The notes beneath the pieces were generated by a model that did not search any database, had not been told where the DNA came from, and saw nothing but the letters and a program-made list of their open reading frames with translations. Both the position numbers and the translations under genes were made by a program. Positions 33,739 through 46,749 of a stretch of 64,000 bases of DNA are shown piece after piece. The number at the start of each line of letters is the position of its first letter. Position 1 is the first letter of the stretch. Origin of the DNA: Gymnothorax reevesii (Eukaryota; Chordata; Actinopteri; Anguilliformes; Muraenidae); the NCBI GenBank assembly GCA_029721435.1, contig CM056574.1, forward strand, positions 74,629,501 through 74,693,500. Reading direction: 5' to 3'.

Positions 33739-36700
33739 TAAAGCTGCAAGCAGCGATGAAAGGGCCCTCGCCCCCCCTGTGCACATTGGGGTGGCAGCAA
33801 GATCTTGATGGCTGCAGGTGTCCATTCAGAGCCATTGGACACAGCTGGACCGCGTACAATGTGGTTTCCTGATGGGAGTGCAAAAATTTTCTGGAGGGCG
33901 CTATGATACCATTTTGACTTGCCTGTGCACAAAATCTACAACACAGTAATCGTAATACAGGGCTCCATGAGTGTTTCGATTTTTGTAAATTTTCCAGCAT
34001 GTTTAGACTTTCAAAAGAGCAATTCTTTTATAAATATTATTGGGGGCGCTATAGAGCCATTATGGCCCATTTAGTGCCAATTGATGGATGTTTTGAAGAG
34101 AATAAGACAGTTCTAATTTTTGGATGGTTTTGCAAGTTTTGGAGCATTCTAAGGCCTTAAAACGTGTGTTCGTAAAATTTGGAAAAACGCAGGAATTAGC
34201 TCATAGCTCTCTTCCTGTTTGGCAAAAAAACTTCAAAAAATTAACAATTGCGGAGAATGACTAATGCAATGATCATACCAAATTTCATGAACTTTCAAGC
34301 ACTTTTATCTGAACATGGCCATATCTAGAGGGCGCTGTGGAGCCACCTGAAACCTCTCGATATAAAATAAGCATATATCTATACTTGGGCGGACAATTTT
34401 ATCAAGCTTGGAAAGTTTCAGGCAAATCCCACAAAGTATGTGGAATTGAAAGCAACTTCCTGTTTCATGGCAGGACATCAAAATTCGCCGTGACGCCACG
34501 GATGCATCGTTCGATGAAATCAAAAAAGCTTCGCAATTTAACGTCAGCAAGGTTTTTAGATATTATATGCCAAATTTTAAGTTGATTGGATAAAATCTCT
34601 AGGAGGAGTTCGTTAAAGTACGACACCTGTGAATGGCAAAAAAAATAAAAAAAAGTTGCAATTTCAATTAAAAATGGCAGCCTTCCTGTTGGGTCTAGGT
34701 CATGGCACCAAGAGACTTTTTTGTAGGTCTCGGCATATTCCACATGTCTACCGAATTTCATACATGTGGGTTTATCGGGCTGCGAGGGCTGCTTATTTGA
34801 AATTTTCCAGGGGGCGCTATAATGCCATTTTTGCCACGACTATTTGTAAATTTTTTATCAGTGTAATAGGAATGATGGTCTTTAAAATTGTACAAAATTT
34901 TGTGAGTTTTTGAGCATGCTGAAACCCTCAAAAGGGTAATTCTTTTAAAAATCGTATTGGGGGCTCTATAGAGCCATGATGCCTCATTTACTGCCAATTT
35001 TTGTTTCAAATTGAAGACAATGTGACAAATAAAATTTTAGCTAAGTTTTGCAAGTTTTCGAGTATGCTAAGGCCTTCAAATGTGTGTTCATAAAATTTGT
35101 AATAACGCAGGAAATGACTCATAGCTCACTTCCTGTTTGGCCAAAAAATTTCAGAAAAATCAGCACAGCCCAGAAAACCAAATGCAATGATCTGACCAAA
35201 TTTCATGAACATTTAAGCACTTTTATATCAACATGGCCGTGTCAAGAGGGCGCTGTAGAGCCACCTGACCACACCCACTCCAATATCAACATATAGGTAT
35301 ATTTGGAATAAGACTATCATTAAGCCTGTAAAGTTTTATGTAAATCTCCCAAAGCATATGCTCATAAAATAAACTTCCATTTTCATGGCGGAACATCGAA
35401 ATTCGCCGCGACGCCACGGATACAAAGTTCGATAAATCCAAAAAAGCTTCGCAATTCAACATCGACGACGTCTTTCAATGTCATATGCCAAATTTTAAGT
35501 TGATCAGATAAAATCTCTAGGAGGAGTTCGTTAAAGTACGACACCTGTGAATGGCCAACAATCCAAAAAAGTTGCAATTTTAATTAAAAATGGTGGACTT
35601 CCTGTTGAGTGTAGGTCATGGCACCAAGAGAATTTTTTGTAGGTCTCGGCATATTCCACATGTCTACCGAATTTCATACATGTAGGTTTACCAGGCTGCG
35701 AGGGCTGCTTATTTAAAATTTTCCAGGGGGCGCTATAGTGACATTTTTGCCATGTTTATTTAAATTTTTTGTCAGAGTAATACGAATGATGGTCTTTATA
35801 CATTTACAAAATTTTGTGAGTTTTAGAACATGCTGAGACCCTCAAAATGGCAATTCTTTTAAAAATCTGATTGGGGGCGCTATAGAGCCATTGTGCCAAA
35901 TTTAGTTTAAATTGATATATAAAATTGAAGATAATAAGACAATTATAATTTGTGCAACTTTTTGCAAGATTTCGAGTATTCTAAAGCATCCAAACATGTG
36001 TTTATAAAATTTGGAAAAACGCAGGAAATGGCGCATAGCTCACTTCCTGTTTGGCCAAAAAATTTCAAAAAAATTGAAATAACTCGACATGAACAATGCA
36101 ATGATCAGACCAAATCTCATGAACATTCAAGCACTTTTATCTCAACATGGCCGTTTCAAGAGGGCGCTGTGGAGCCACCTGACCACACCCAATCTAATAT
36201 CAACATACAGGTCTACTTGGAAGTGGACTCCTATAAAGCCTGTAAAGTTTTGCGCAAATTTCACAAAACATGTGCGTGTAAAACCAACTTCCTGTTTCAT
36301 GGCGGAACATCGAAATTCGCCGCAACGCCACGGATACAAAGTTCAATGAATCCAAAAAAGCTTCGCAATTTAACATCGACAAGGTCTTAAGATGTTAAAT
36401 TCAAAATTTTAAGTTGATCGGATAAAATCTCTAGGAGGAGTTCGTTAAAGTACGAAGCCTGTGAATGGCAAAAAATTTAAAAAATTTGCAAATTCAATTA
36501 AAAATGGCGGACTTCCTGTTGAGTCTAGGTCATGGCACCTAGAGACTTTTTTTTCGGTCTTGGCATAGTACACATGTCCACCGAATTTTGTACATGTAGG
36601 TCAAACACGCTGCGAGGGCTGCTTCATTGAAATTTTCTAGGTGGCGCTGTAATGCAATTTTGCCACATCCATCTGTAAACTCTAAATCCTAGTTAAAAGT

Positions 36701-37147
36701 AAAACCTGCTTAATATGTTTGCAAAGTTTTGTGAGTTTTCAAGCATGCTGAGGCCCTCAAAAATGCAATTATGTATTAGGGGGTGCTATAGAGCAACCAT
36801 ATCACACCCAGTGCCAAATGAGATATCGAATCAAAGAAAGTATTATTTTTAGTCTATGAGCCAAGTCTGGTGAGTTTTCGAGTATGATAGAACCCTCAAA
36901 AATGTGTTCGTAAAATCTAAAAAAACGCAGGAAATGGCTCATAGCTCACTTCCTGTGAGGCAAAAAAATTTCAAAAAAATTTACAAAAAAATTTATGATG
37001 ACTACTATGACTATATAAAATTTTGTGAGAATCCGAGCAAGTGCGTTCCAAAATGGGCGCGTGTTTGGTGGCGCTATAGAGCCACCGGGGCATGTCCAGG
37101 CCCGTTCCGTTCCGGGCCCTGGCACCGGTTGGTGCTCGGGCCCTAAT
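33739..37147 (+). repeat. B-type element 4 (four superunits), with a complete 3' end
   Basis: About 3.4 kb. Unlike the other B elements it keeps the full terminus: ccaccggggcatgtccagg runs into cccgttccgggccctgg, the hairpin gcaccggttggtgc and tcgggccctaat at 37147. It is therefore the best representative of a complete element. Element 5 starts on the next base. Confidence 0.82.
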
Positions 37148-39911
37148 TAGAGCTGCAAGCAGCGTTGAAAGGGCCCTCGCACCCCTCGTGCATGTTGGGG
37201 TGGTGGCGAGATGTGACTGGTCAAATGCACCCGACAACAGCCACTGGACACTGCTAGACTGCACACAATATGTTTTCCTGAGTGGAGTGCAAACACCATT
37301 CCTGAAATCAATAGGTGGAGCATCTAAAAGTATAACACCTGTTCATGAAAAAAAATTGAATTTTTAATTTAAAAAAATGCACTTCCTGTTGGGTTTGGGT
37401 AACGACACTATATGATTTTTTAACAAGTCTGGGCACGTTTCATGTCTCCACCAAATTTTTTTCATGTAGGTAAACTGAACCCTGAGAACCTTTTTGCTGA
37501 AAATTTCTAGAGGGTGCAATGATACCAAATTGAAATACCTGTGTGCAAAACCTCTCCCAGAGTGATCGTAATACCTGGCTCTACAAATGTGTTGATTTCT
37601 GTAAATTTTCAATCATGTTGAGTCCCTCAAAAGGGCAATTCTTTTGCAAAAATAATTAGGGGGCGCTATAGAGCCATTGTGGCACATTAAGTGCCAATTG
37701 GGACATCAAGCTGAAGATCAAAAGACACTGATATTTTGTGCAATATTTTGCAAGTTTTGGTTTATCGGAAGGCCTTTAAACGTGTGTTCGTAAAATTTGG
37801 AGAAACGCAGAAAATGGCTCATAGCTCTCTTCCTGTTTGGCCAAAAAATTTCAAAAAAATAACCAAAACTCGGCATGACAAATGCAATGATCTGACCAAA
37901 TTTCATGAACATTCAAGCACTTTTATCTTAACATGGTCGTGTCTAGAGGGCGCTGTGGAGCCTCTTGGCCACTCCTGATGTAATATTAGCATATATTTAT
38001 ACTTGAGAGGACAATTTTATCAAGCTTGGAAAGTTTCAAGCAAATCCCACAAAGTATGTGGGAGTAAAATCAACTTCCTGTTTCTTGGCAGGACATCGAA
38101 ATTCGCCGCAATGCCACGGATACACTGTTGATAAATCCTAAAAAGCTTCGCAATTTCCTATCGGCAACGTCTTGAGATATTATTCACCAAATTTTAAGTT
38201 GATTGGATAAAATCTCTCGGAGGAGTTCGTTAAAGTACGACACCTGCGAATGGCGAAAAATCTAAAAATGTTGAAATTTCAATTCAAAATGGCGAACTTC
38301 CTTGTGAGTCTTGGTCATGGCACCAAGAGACTTTTTTTCAGGTCTCAGGATATTCTACATGTCCACCGAATTTCATACATGCAGGTCAACCACGATGCGA
38401 GGGCTGCTTCTTTGAAATTTTCCAGGGGGCGCTATAATGCCATTTTTGCCAACTCTATATGTATTTTTTAATCAGTGTAATAGGAATGATGGTTTTTAGA
38501 ATGGCACAAAATTTTGTGAGTTTTTGAGCATGCTGAGAGCCTCAAAATGGCAATTCTTTTAAAAATCTGATTGGGGGCGCTAAAGAGCCATTATGCCACA
38601 TTTACTGCCAATTTCTGTCTCGAATTGAAGATAATCAAACAATTATAATTTTAGCAAAGTTTTGCAAGTTTTTGAGTATGCTAAAACCTTCAAACGTGTG
38701 TTCGTAAAATTTGGAATAACGCAGGAAATGGCTCATAGCTCACTTCCTGTTTGGTCAAAAAATTTCAAAAAAATAAGCATAGCCCGAAAAAACAAATGTA
38801 CTGATCAGACCAAATTTCATGAACATTCAAGCACTGTTAACTCAACATGGCCGTGTCCAGAGGGCGCTGTGGAGCCACCTGACCACACCCAATCCAATAT
38901 CAACATATAGATATATTTGGAAGTCGACTCTTATTAAGCCTGTAAAGTTTCGGGCAAATTTCACAAAGCATACGCGCATTAAACCAACTTCCTGTTTCAT
39001 GGGGGAACATCGAAATTCGCCGCGACGCCACGGATACAAAGTTCGATGAATCCAAAAAAGCTTCGCAATTTAACATCGACAAGGTCTTCAGATGTCATAC
39101 GCAAAATTTTAAGTTGATCAGATAAAATCTCTAGGAGGAGTTCGTTAAAGTACGACACCTGTGAATGGCAAAAAATTTAAAAAATTTGCAAATTCAATTA
39201 AAAATGGCGGACTTCCTGTTGAGTCTAGGTGATGGCACCAAGAGACTTTTTTTTTGGTCTTGGCATAGTACACATGTCCACCGAATTTTGTACATGTAGG
39301 TTAAACACGCTGCGAGGGCTGCTTCATTGAAATTTTCTAGGTGGCGCTGTACTGCAATTTTGACACATTTATCTGTAAACCCTATATCCTAGTAAAGAGT
39401 ATGAACAGCTTAATATGTTTGCAAAGTTTTGTGAGTTTTCGAGCATGGTGATGCCCTCAAAAATGTAATTATGTATTAGGGGGCGCTATAGAGCTACCAT
39501 GTCTCACCCACTGCCAAATGAGATATACAATCAAAGAACTTGATATTTTTAGTCAATAACTCAAGTTTGGTCTGTTTTCGAGTATGATAAGGCCCTCAAA
39601 AATGTGTTCGTAAAATCTGAAAAAACGCAGGAAATGGCTCATAGCTCACTTCCTGTGTGGCAAAAAAATTTCAAAAAAATCGACAAAAATATTGATTATG
39701 ACTGCTGTGGCCCTGTCGAATTTCATGAGAATCCGAGCAAGTGCGTTCCAAAATTGCCAGGTGTTTGGTGGCGCTATAGAGCCAGTGGGGCATGTCCAAG
39801 CACAAAAACAATAAAACTTTGTAATTTTCACCAAGTCTGACATGTTTGCAAATTTTTGTGAGTTTTTGTACATGGTAAAGCCTTCAAAAATGCGTTCTCG
39901 CAGCAGAATAA
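37148..39911 (+). repeat. B-type element 5 (three superunits plus variant 5' segment)
   Basis: Starts tagagctgcaagcagcg. The first ~360 bp are diverged from the other B elements, with an extra ~200 bp, while the rest matches. Boxes at 37660, 37946, 38425, 38573, 38860, 39342, 39480 and 39768. Confidence 0.78.
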
Positions 39912-39915
39912 TAAT

Positions 39916-42474
39916 TAAAGCTGCAAGCAGCGTTGAAAGGGCCCTCGCCCCCCCTGTGCACATTGGGGTGGCAGCAAGATCTTGATGGCTGCAGGTGTCC
40001 ATTCAGAGCCATTGGACACAGCTGGACTGCGTACAATGTGGTTTCCTGATGGGAGTGCAAAAATTTTCTGGAGGGCGCTATGATACCATTTTGACTTGCC
40101 TGTGCACAAAATCTACAACACAGTAATCGTAATACGGGGCTCCATGAGTGTTTTTGATTTTTGTAAATTTTCCAGCATGTTTAGACTTTCAAAAGAGCAA
40201 TTCTTTTATAAATATTATTGGGGGCGCTATAGAGCCACTATGCCCCATTTAGTGCCAATTGATGGATGTATTGAAGAGAAGAAGAAAGTTCTAATTTTTG
40301 GATGGTTTTGCAAGTTTTGGAGCATTCTAAGGCCTTAAAACGTGTGTTCGTAAAATTTGGAAAAACGCAGGAAATAGCTTATAGCTCTCTTCCTGTTTGG
40401 CAAAAAAATTTCAAAAAATTAACAATTGCGGAGAATGACTAATGCAATGATCATACCAAATTTCATGAACTTTCAAGCACTTTTATCTGAACATGGCCAT
40501 ATCTAGAGGGCGCTGTGGAGCCACCTGGCACCTCTCGAAATAAAATAAGCATATATCTATACTTTGACGGACAATTTTATCAAGCTTGGAAAGTTTCAGG
40601 CAAATCCCACAAAGTATGTGGAATTGAAAGCAACTTCCTGTTTCATGGCAGGACATCAAAATTCGCCGTGACGCCACGGATGCATCGTTCGATGAAATCA
40701 AAAAAGCTTCACAATTTAACGTCAGCAAGGTTTTTAGATATTATATGCCAAATTTTAAGTTGATCGGATAAAATCTCTAGGAGGAGTTCGTTAAAGTACG
40801 ACACCTGTGAATGGCAAAAAAAATAAAAAAAAGTTGTAATTTCAATTAAAAATGGCAGCCATCCTGTTGAGTCTAGGTCATGGCACCAGAGACTTTTTTT
40901 TAGGTCTTCGCATATTCCACATGTCTACCGAATTTCATAAATGTAGGATTACCGGGCTGCGAGGGCTGCTTATTTGAATTTTTACAGGGGGCGCTATTAT
41001 GGCAATTTTGCCAAGCCTATATGTAAGCTTTTAATCAGAGTAATACAAATGATGATCTTTTTACATTTACAAGATTTGGTGAGTTTTCGAACATGCTGAG
41101 ACCCTCAAAAGGGCAATTCTTTTTAAAATCTGATTGGGGGCGCTATAGTGCCATTGTGCCAAATTTAGTGCAAATTGATGTATAAGAATGAAGATTATAA
41201 GACAATCATAATTTTTGCAACTTTTTGCAAGATTTCGAGTATTCTAAGGCTTCCAAATATGTGTTCATAAAATTTGGAAAAACGCAGGAAATTGCTCATA
41301 GCTCACTTCCTGTTTGGCAAAAAAATTCCAAAAAAATTACCATCACCCGTCATGACAAATGCAATGATCACATTAAATTTCATGGACATTCAATTACTTT
41401 TATCTCAACATGGCCGTGTCAAGAGGGAGCTGTGGAGCCACCTGACCACACCCAATCTAATATCAACATATAGGTCTACTTGGAAGTAAACTCTTATGAA
41501 GCCTGTAAAGTTTTGCGCAAATCTTACAAAGCATGTGCGCGTAAAACCAACTTCCTGTTTCATGGCGGAACATCGAAATTTGCCGCAACGCCACGGATAC
41601 AAAGTTCGATGTATCCAAAAAAGCTTCGCAATTTAACATCGACAAGGTCTTTAGATGTCATATGCGAAATTTTAAGTTGATTGGATAAAATCTCTAGGAG
41701 GAGTTCGTTAAAGTACGACGCCTGTGAATAGCAAAAAATCAAAAAAAGTTGCAAATTCAATTAAAAATGGCGGACTTCCTGTTGAGTCAAGGTCATGGCA
41801 CCAAGAGACTTTTTTTAGGTCTTGGCATAATCTACATGTTCACCGAATTTCATACATGTCGGTTAAACATGCTGCGAGGGCTGCTTCATTGAAATATTCT
41901 AGGTGGCGCTGTAATGCAATTTTGCCAAATCCATCTGCAAACTTCATAGGCTAGTAAATAGTATGACAAGCTTAATATACCTGCAAAGTTTTGTGAGTTT
42001 TCGAGCATGCTGACGCCCTCAAAAATGCAATTATGTATTAGGGGGCGCTATAGAGCCAACATGTCACACCTAGTGCCAAGTGAGATATCGAATCAAAGAA
42101 ATTAATATTTTTTGTCTATGAGCCAAGTTTGGTGAGTTTTTGAGTATGATAAGGCCCTCAAAAATGTGTTCGTAAAATCTGAAAAAACGCAGGAAATGGC
42201 TCATAGCTCACTTCCTGTGAGGCAAAAAAATTTCAAAAAAATTGACAAAAAAATTTATGATGACTACTATGACTCTATGAAATTTCATGAGAATCCGAGC
42301 AAGTGCGTTCCAAAATGGCCGCGTGTTTTGGTGGCGCTATAGAGCCACCGGGGCATGTCCAAGCACAAAAATAATAATAGTTTGCAATTTTCACGACGAC
42401 TGACGTGTGGGCAAATTTTTGTGACTTTTCGTGCATGGCAAAGCCCTCAAAAATGCGTTCTCGCAGCAGAATAA
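39916..42474 (+). repeat. B-type element 6 (three superunits)
   Basis: Starts taaagctgcaagcagcg after a short ataataat. The first ~900 bp are nearly identical to the starts of elements 3 and 4. Ends gcgttctcgcagcagaataa, followed by an AAG run. Confidence 0.8.
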
Positions 42475-42846
42475 AAAGAAGAAGAAGAAGAAGAAGAAGA
42501 AGAAGAAGAGGAAGAATAATAAAAATCCCATCAAAAACAATAGGTTCCTCGCACCTTCGGTGCCAGGACCCGTTCCGGGCCCTGGCACCGGTCGGTGCTC
42601 GGGCCCTAATAAGAAGAAGAAGAAGAAGAAGAATAATAAAAATCCCATCAAAAACAATAGGTTCCTCGCACCTTCGGTGCCAGGACCCGTTCCGGGCCCA
42701 GGCACCGGTCGGTGCTCGGGCCCTAAAAAGAAGAAGAAGAAGAAGAAGAATAATAATAAAAATCCCATCAAAAACAATAGGTTCCTCACACCTTCGGTGC
42801 CAGGACCCGTTCCGGGCCCAGGCACCGGTCGGTGCTCGGGCCCTAA
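42475..42846 (+). repeat. Three tandem 3' ends separated by (AAG)n
   Basis: Three ~90-bp copies of the 3' end finish at about 42608, 42726 and 42846. Each has the sequence aatcccatcaaaaacaatagg, the stem ggtgccagg / cc(t/a)ggcacc, the hairpin gcaccggtcggtgc and tcgggccctaa. They are separated by aagaag runs of 20-30 bp. The last copy abuts the L1 3' UTR. Confidence 0.85.
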
Positions 42847-42951
42847 TAAATAAAAAAAACTAAAATAAAATACAATACAATAAGGATTACATTCACAGAG
42901 TTTTATATTTTTGGCATTTGTAACCATTAGCTCATCCATTCCATCTCTTTG

Positions 42952-45900
42952 TTATTCCCAACCTTCAGCCTCCCGAATTTTATCCCATCTTTTGGCATAA
43001 ATTACAAGACCCGTCTCATAGGCCATCGCACACTCAATTCCACTGTAATACATGACAAAATTTTTGAATCTCTCAAGTCTTAACTCCCCAACAGATGTCA
43101 ACCTGAAAATAAATATTTTTGCAAGATATACAATTATATTACATATTTTGTGTTTTTCTTTAGTTACATCACCCAGTAATACCTTAAATAAATCTAGTTG
43201 TTTACTATTATACTGAGATATCCAATTTTGCACCTTTATCCAAAAAAGGGCTGTTACAGGACAGTACCAAAACAAATGGACTACTGACTCCGCTTCCTCT
43301 TGACAGAATCGACAGAGGGGTGACGGCTCAATTCCCCAGATATTTAGCATCTTTTTTGTTGCTAGAAACTTTTATATTAGCTTATATTGAAAATATCTTT
43401 TCTTCGGATCAAGTGATGTATTGTAAAGAATTTTGAAGACATTATTCCATGGAATTGGTGTGTCTAACAAATTTTCCCAACTATCTAGAATTCTATATGG
43501 TGTCGCAACTAAATTCTTTGTTCTTAAGTAAAATGTGTATATATGTTTATTAATCTTTATTTTCTTTAACCATTGTACCATTTTCATTTGAGGCAGATAG
43601 ACTAAATGTCCTCCTGGTCTTTTAATAATTTTTGATTTCCAAGTATTTGGTAAAGCTCCAATCAGTTGATTATATTGCTGCAGTGTGCAGACAGTTCCAT
43701 AAACACTAGTTAATTGTCTGTAGGACATAATTTTATTTTCCTCATTCACTATATCCTTTAAAAAAATAATTCCGTTATCGAACATGCGTTTCCAGAAAAT
43801 CATTCTTCTATCAACAAGTATATTGGAATTTAACCATATTATTTGTTGTAGAACTTGTTCTGTATTTTCTGGTGAATGAAACTGAAATTGCAACCAACTC
43901 TGTAGAGCTTCTTCCAGAAAGGTGGAAACACGAAAAAACATGTCAGTCATTAACTTAATATGCACAGGTTTAATCTGCAGGAATGGGAAGAATCCTTTTT
44001 CAAACATAGGATGGACACTTTTAAGTAACTTACTGGAAAACCAGTTTGAATTGAAATAGAATTTTGGAATAAGGGAGGCCTTCAGTGAAAGATTTAAAGC
44101 TTTTAAATTTAATAATTTTAGGCCACCAGATACATAATCATTGTAGAAATACACACGTTTAATTTTATCAGGTTTGTCATTCCATATAAATTTGAATATC
44201 TTCTGTTCATAAATTTTGAAAAATGATTCTTTAGGAGTTGGTAATGCCATGAATAAGTATGTAAACTGGGATACAATTAATGAATTAATCAGAGTTATTT
44301 TGCCATAAATGGTCAAATGTTTCCCTTTCCATGGGAGCAGAATTTTTTCAATTTTACTCAGTTTATTATTGAAATTAACCGTTGAAATTTCACTAATATC
44401 TTCTGGAATGTGTATACCGAGAACATTGACCGGTCCATCTGTCCAGTGAAGTGGTAGATTGCATGGATGAGTGAAATTTTTATTTTTCAAGGAACCAAGT
44501 CTCAGTATTTGACATTTTTCGTAATTAGGGTTCAGCCCAGATTGTTTTGAGTATTCATCCAGGTCTTTTGTAAGACACTGAAGTGTTTCATAATCAGAAT
44601 TCAGTAAAAAAATGGTATCATCGGCATACATTGAAATTTTTGTATTTAGATCTTGCATTTCTAGACCTTTGATATTATTATTTGCTCGTATTTTTATAGC
44701 AAGTACTTCTATTGCCATAATAAACAGATACGGTGATAACAGGCAGCCCTGTTTTACTCCCCGAGAGAGTATAATGGGGTTTGAGAGATAACCATTATTT
44801 ATAATTTTGGAGACGGAGTTATGATACATTACTTTAACCCACTGTATTAAAGATTTACCAAAGTTAAAAAATTCTAAACATTGGTAGATGAAATCCCATC
44901 TGATTTTATCAAAGGCTTTCTCAAGGTCTGCTATAAAAATCAAACCTGGTTTCTTTATTTTATCATAATATTCTATAATTTCAAGTAATTGTCTTATATT
45001 ATTTGAAATATTTCTACCTTGTATAAAACCAGACTGGTCATGATGTATAATATCATGCAGGACATTCTTTATACGCAATGCTATACATTTTGCTAATATT
45101 TTCGCATCATAGCACTGAAGAGTGAGTGGCCTCCAGTTTTTTAAGTCGACCGGATCTTTATAGTGGCCGCTAGCTTCTTGTTTTAAGAGCAGAGAAATTA
45201 CACTTTCTCGCTGAGTCCCGGTGAGAATACCTTGATCATATGAAAAATTAAAACATGTGAGCAGGGGGTTTTTAATCTGTTCATAAAACGTTTGATAGAC
45301 TTCTATTGGGATACCATCTAACCCTGGCGATTTCCCCCGCTGAAAGGACATGATTGAATTGTAAAGCTCAGTTTCTGTAATTAGCCCCTCGCATGTTGCT
45401 TTCTGTCCCTCTGATAATTTAACTTGATTTTGAGGGAAAAATGAGTTACTATCAGTATTACATAGTGAAGCAGCTGATAACTGGGGGGAGAATATCTCTG
45501 TAAAATATCTCTCTTCCTCATTCAGAATATCTGTTGGAGAGATGAGAATCGTCCCATCAATCCTTTTTAATTTCTGTATATTTTTCTTTGCTGTATTTCT
45601 ATATTGGAGGCTTAAAAATAGTTTATTGCATTTCTCTCCCTTCTCCATCCATTTTGCTTTATTATTATAGTGCATTATAGTTGACCTGTCACAAATTAAT
45701 TGTTCCAATTCTTTTTGCTTTCGGTCCAATTTGTCAGTTACATCGCAATTTGCTTGTGAGCTATCCAGTATTGATGTGAGAATCTCAATTTCTTTTTTAA
45801 GATTTTGTTCTTTTAATCTTAAAAGTTTTTGTCTTCGTGAAGCAAATTGAATTGCGTGGCCTCTAAAAACACATTTAAAAGTATCCCACACAATATGTGG

Positions 45901-46749
45901 GTCTGCTGATCCTATGTTGTGTGTAAAAAAATCTGTAATAAATTCTTTTGTACGCTCTACAAATGTCTGGTCCTCCAGTAACTTTTGATTAAATTTCCAA
46001 TAGCCCCGTCCTCGTGGATATTCATGTAAAACCAAATGTAGCGATACAAGTTGGTGATCAGATTTAAATTTGTCTTCAATTATTGCCTTTTTTATTTTAG
46101 GTAACAAAGAAAAGGAAATAAGAAAATAGTCTATTCGGCTTGCCTGGTTCTGTCTTCTCCAGGTATATTTACGTAATTCCGGATTCCTTAATCTCCAAAC
46201 ATCAACCAGATCCATTGTATTGATTATTGATGTGATTTCTGCTGAAGCATGTGGGTGATTATTAGTTGAATTATTTCCCTTACGATCTATTAAATTATTC
46301 TGTCCTGTATTGAAGTCTCCAACCATTATGAGGTATTTACTTGTGAATTTTGAAGATTTTATGATATTGTAAATTGATTCAAAAAAATGTGGCTCATCGT
46401 TATTTGGACCATATAAATTAACTAAACATATTTGTTTATCCTCAATGGCCATATTTAAAATGATCCACCTTCCTTGAGGGTCTGATTCTAAAGCTTGAAG
46501 AGTATAATTAAAGTTGTTTTTAAACATGATCATGACTCCCCTTGAATTTCTTAAACCATGTGCATATAATATTTGTCCACCCTATTCCTCCATCCATTTA
46601 GTTTCATCTGTTATTACCGAATGAGTTTCTTGAATATAAAAGATAGTGTGGTCTTTCTCTTTTAACCACGTAAATATTTGATGTCTTTTCTTCTCATCAG
46701 CGAGGCCATTACAGTTATAACTGGCAATAGTGATTTCATCTATTCCCAT
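42952..46749 (-). pseudogene. L1/Tx1-like LINE ORF2 (endonuclease and reverse transcriptase), two in-frame stops
   Basis: ATG at 46749 gives MGIDEITIASYNCNGLAD, the start of an apurinic-type endonuclease (VGDFNTGQNN near 46315; SDHQLVSL near 46060). The reverse transcriptase follows with RNISNNIRQLLEII, LIFIADLEKAFDKIRWDFIY and the catalytic YADD at 44618-44629 (SMYADDTIF). The C-terminus has a CCHC knuckle, CRFCQEEAESVVHLFWYC, near 43265-43320. About 1265 codons in one frame, the usual L1 ORF2 size. The only breaks seen are a TAG near 46585 and a TAA at 43372-43374, so it is nearly intact. In life it nicks target DNA and copies its RNA there. Confidence 0.9.

Larger units (their letters stand above)
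16251..42846 (+). repeat. 26.6-kb head-to-tail concatemer of hairpin-ended repeat elements
   Basis: Two 5'-end types occur: A, tatagccgcgagcggc, at 16251 and 29753; and B, taaagctgcaagcagcg, at 23501, 26110, 31131, 33739, 37148 and 39916. One 3'-end type is shared (gcaccggtcggtgc, then tcgggccctaat). Elements abut directly or through (AAG)n/(ATA)n runs, all in the same orientation. The block sits in the L1 3' UTR, with aataaataaaa on both borders (a possible duplication or chance in an A-rich region). No protein-coding gene is evident. The layout suggests a rolling-circle-type array, but this is inference. Confidence 0.75.

Noticed and set aside
23843..42180. Dozens of 60-100 codon open frames in the B-type array (for example at 24779, 28313, 35950, 38662)
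   Set aside because: They recur at the 910-bp period on both strands, shift with repeat indels, show no domain, and are by-products of a repetitive, stop-poor sequence.
16251..42846. Call of aataaataaaa at both borders as a definite target duplication
   Set aside because: The surrounding L1 tail is A-rich with many aataaa-like strings, so an 11-bp match could be chance; left as a possibility only.
42391..42939. 152- and 182-codon frames over (AAG)n and the triple 3' ends
   Set aside because: Low-complexity K/R or F runs plus repeated hairpin translations; not genes.
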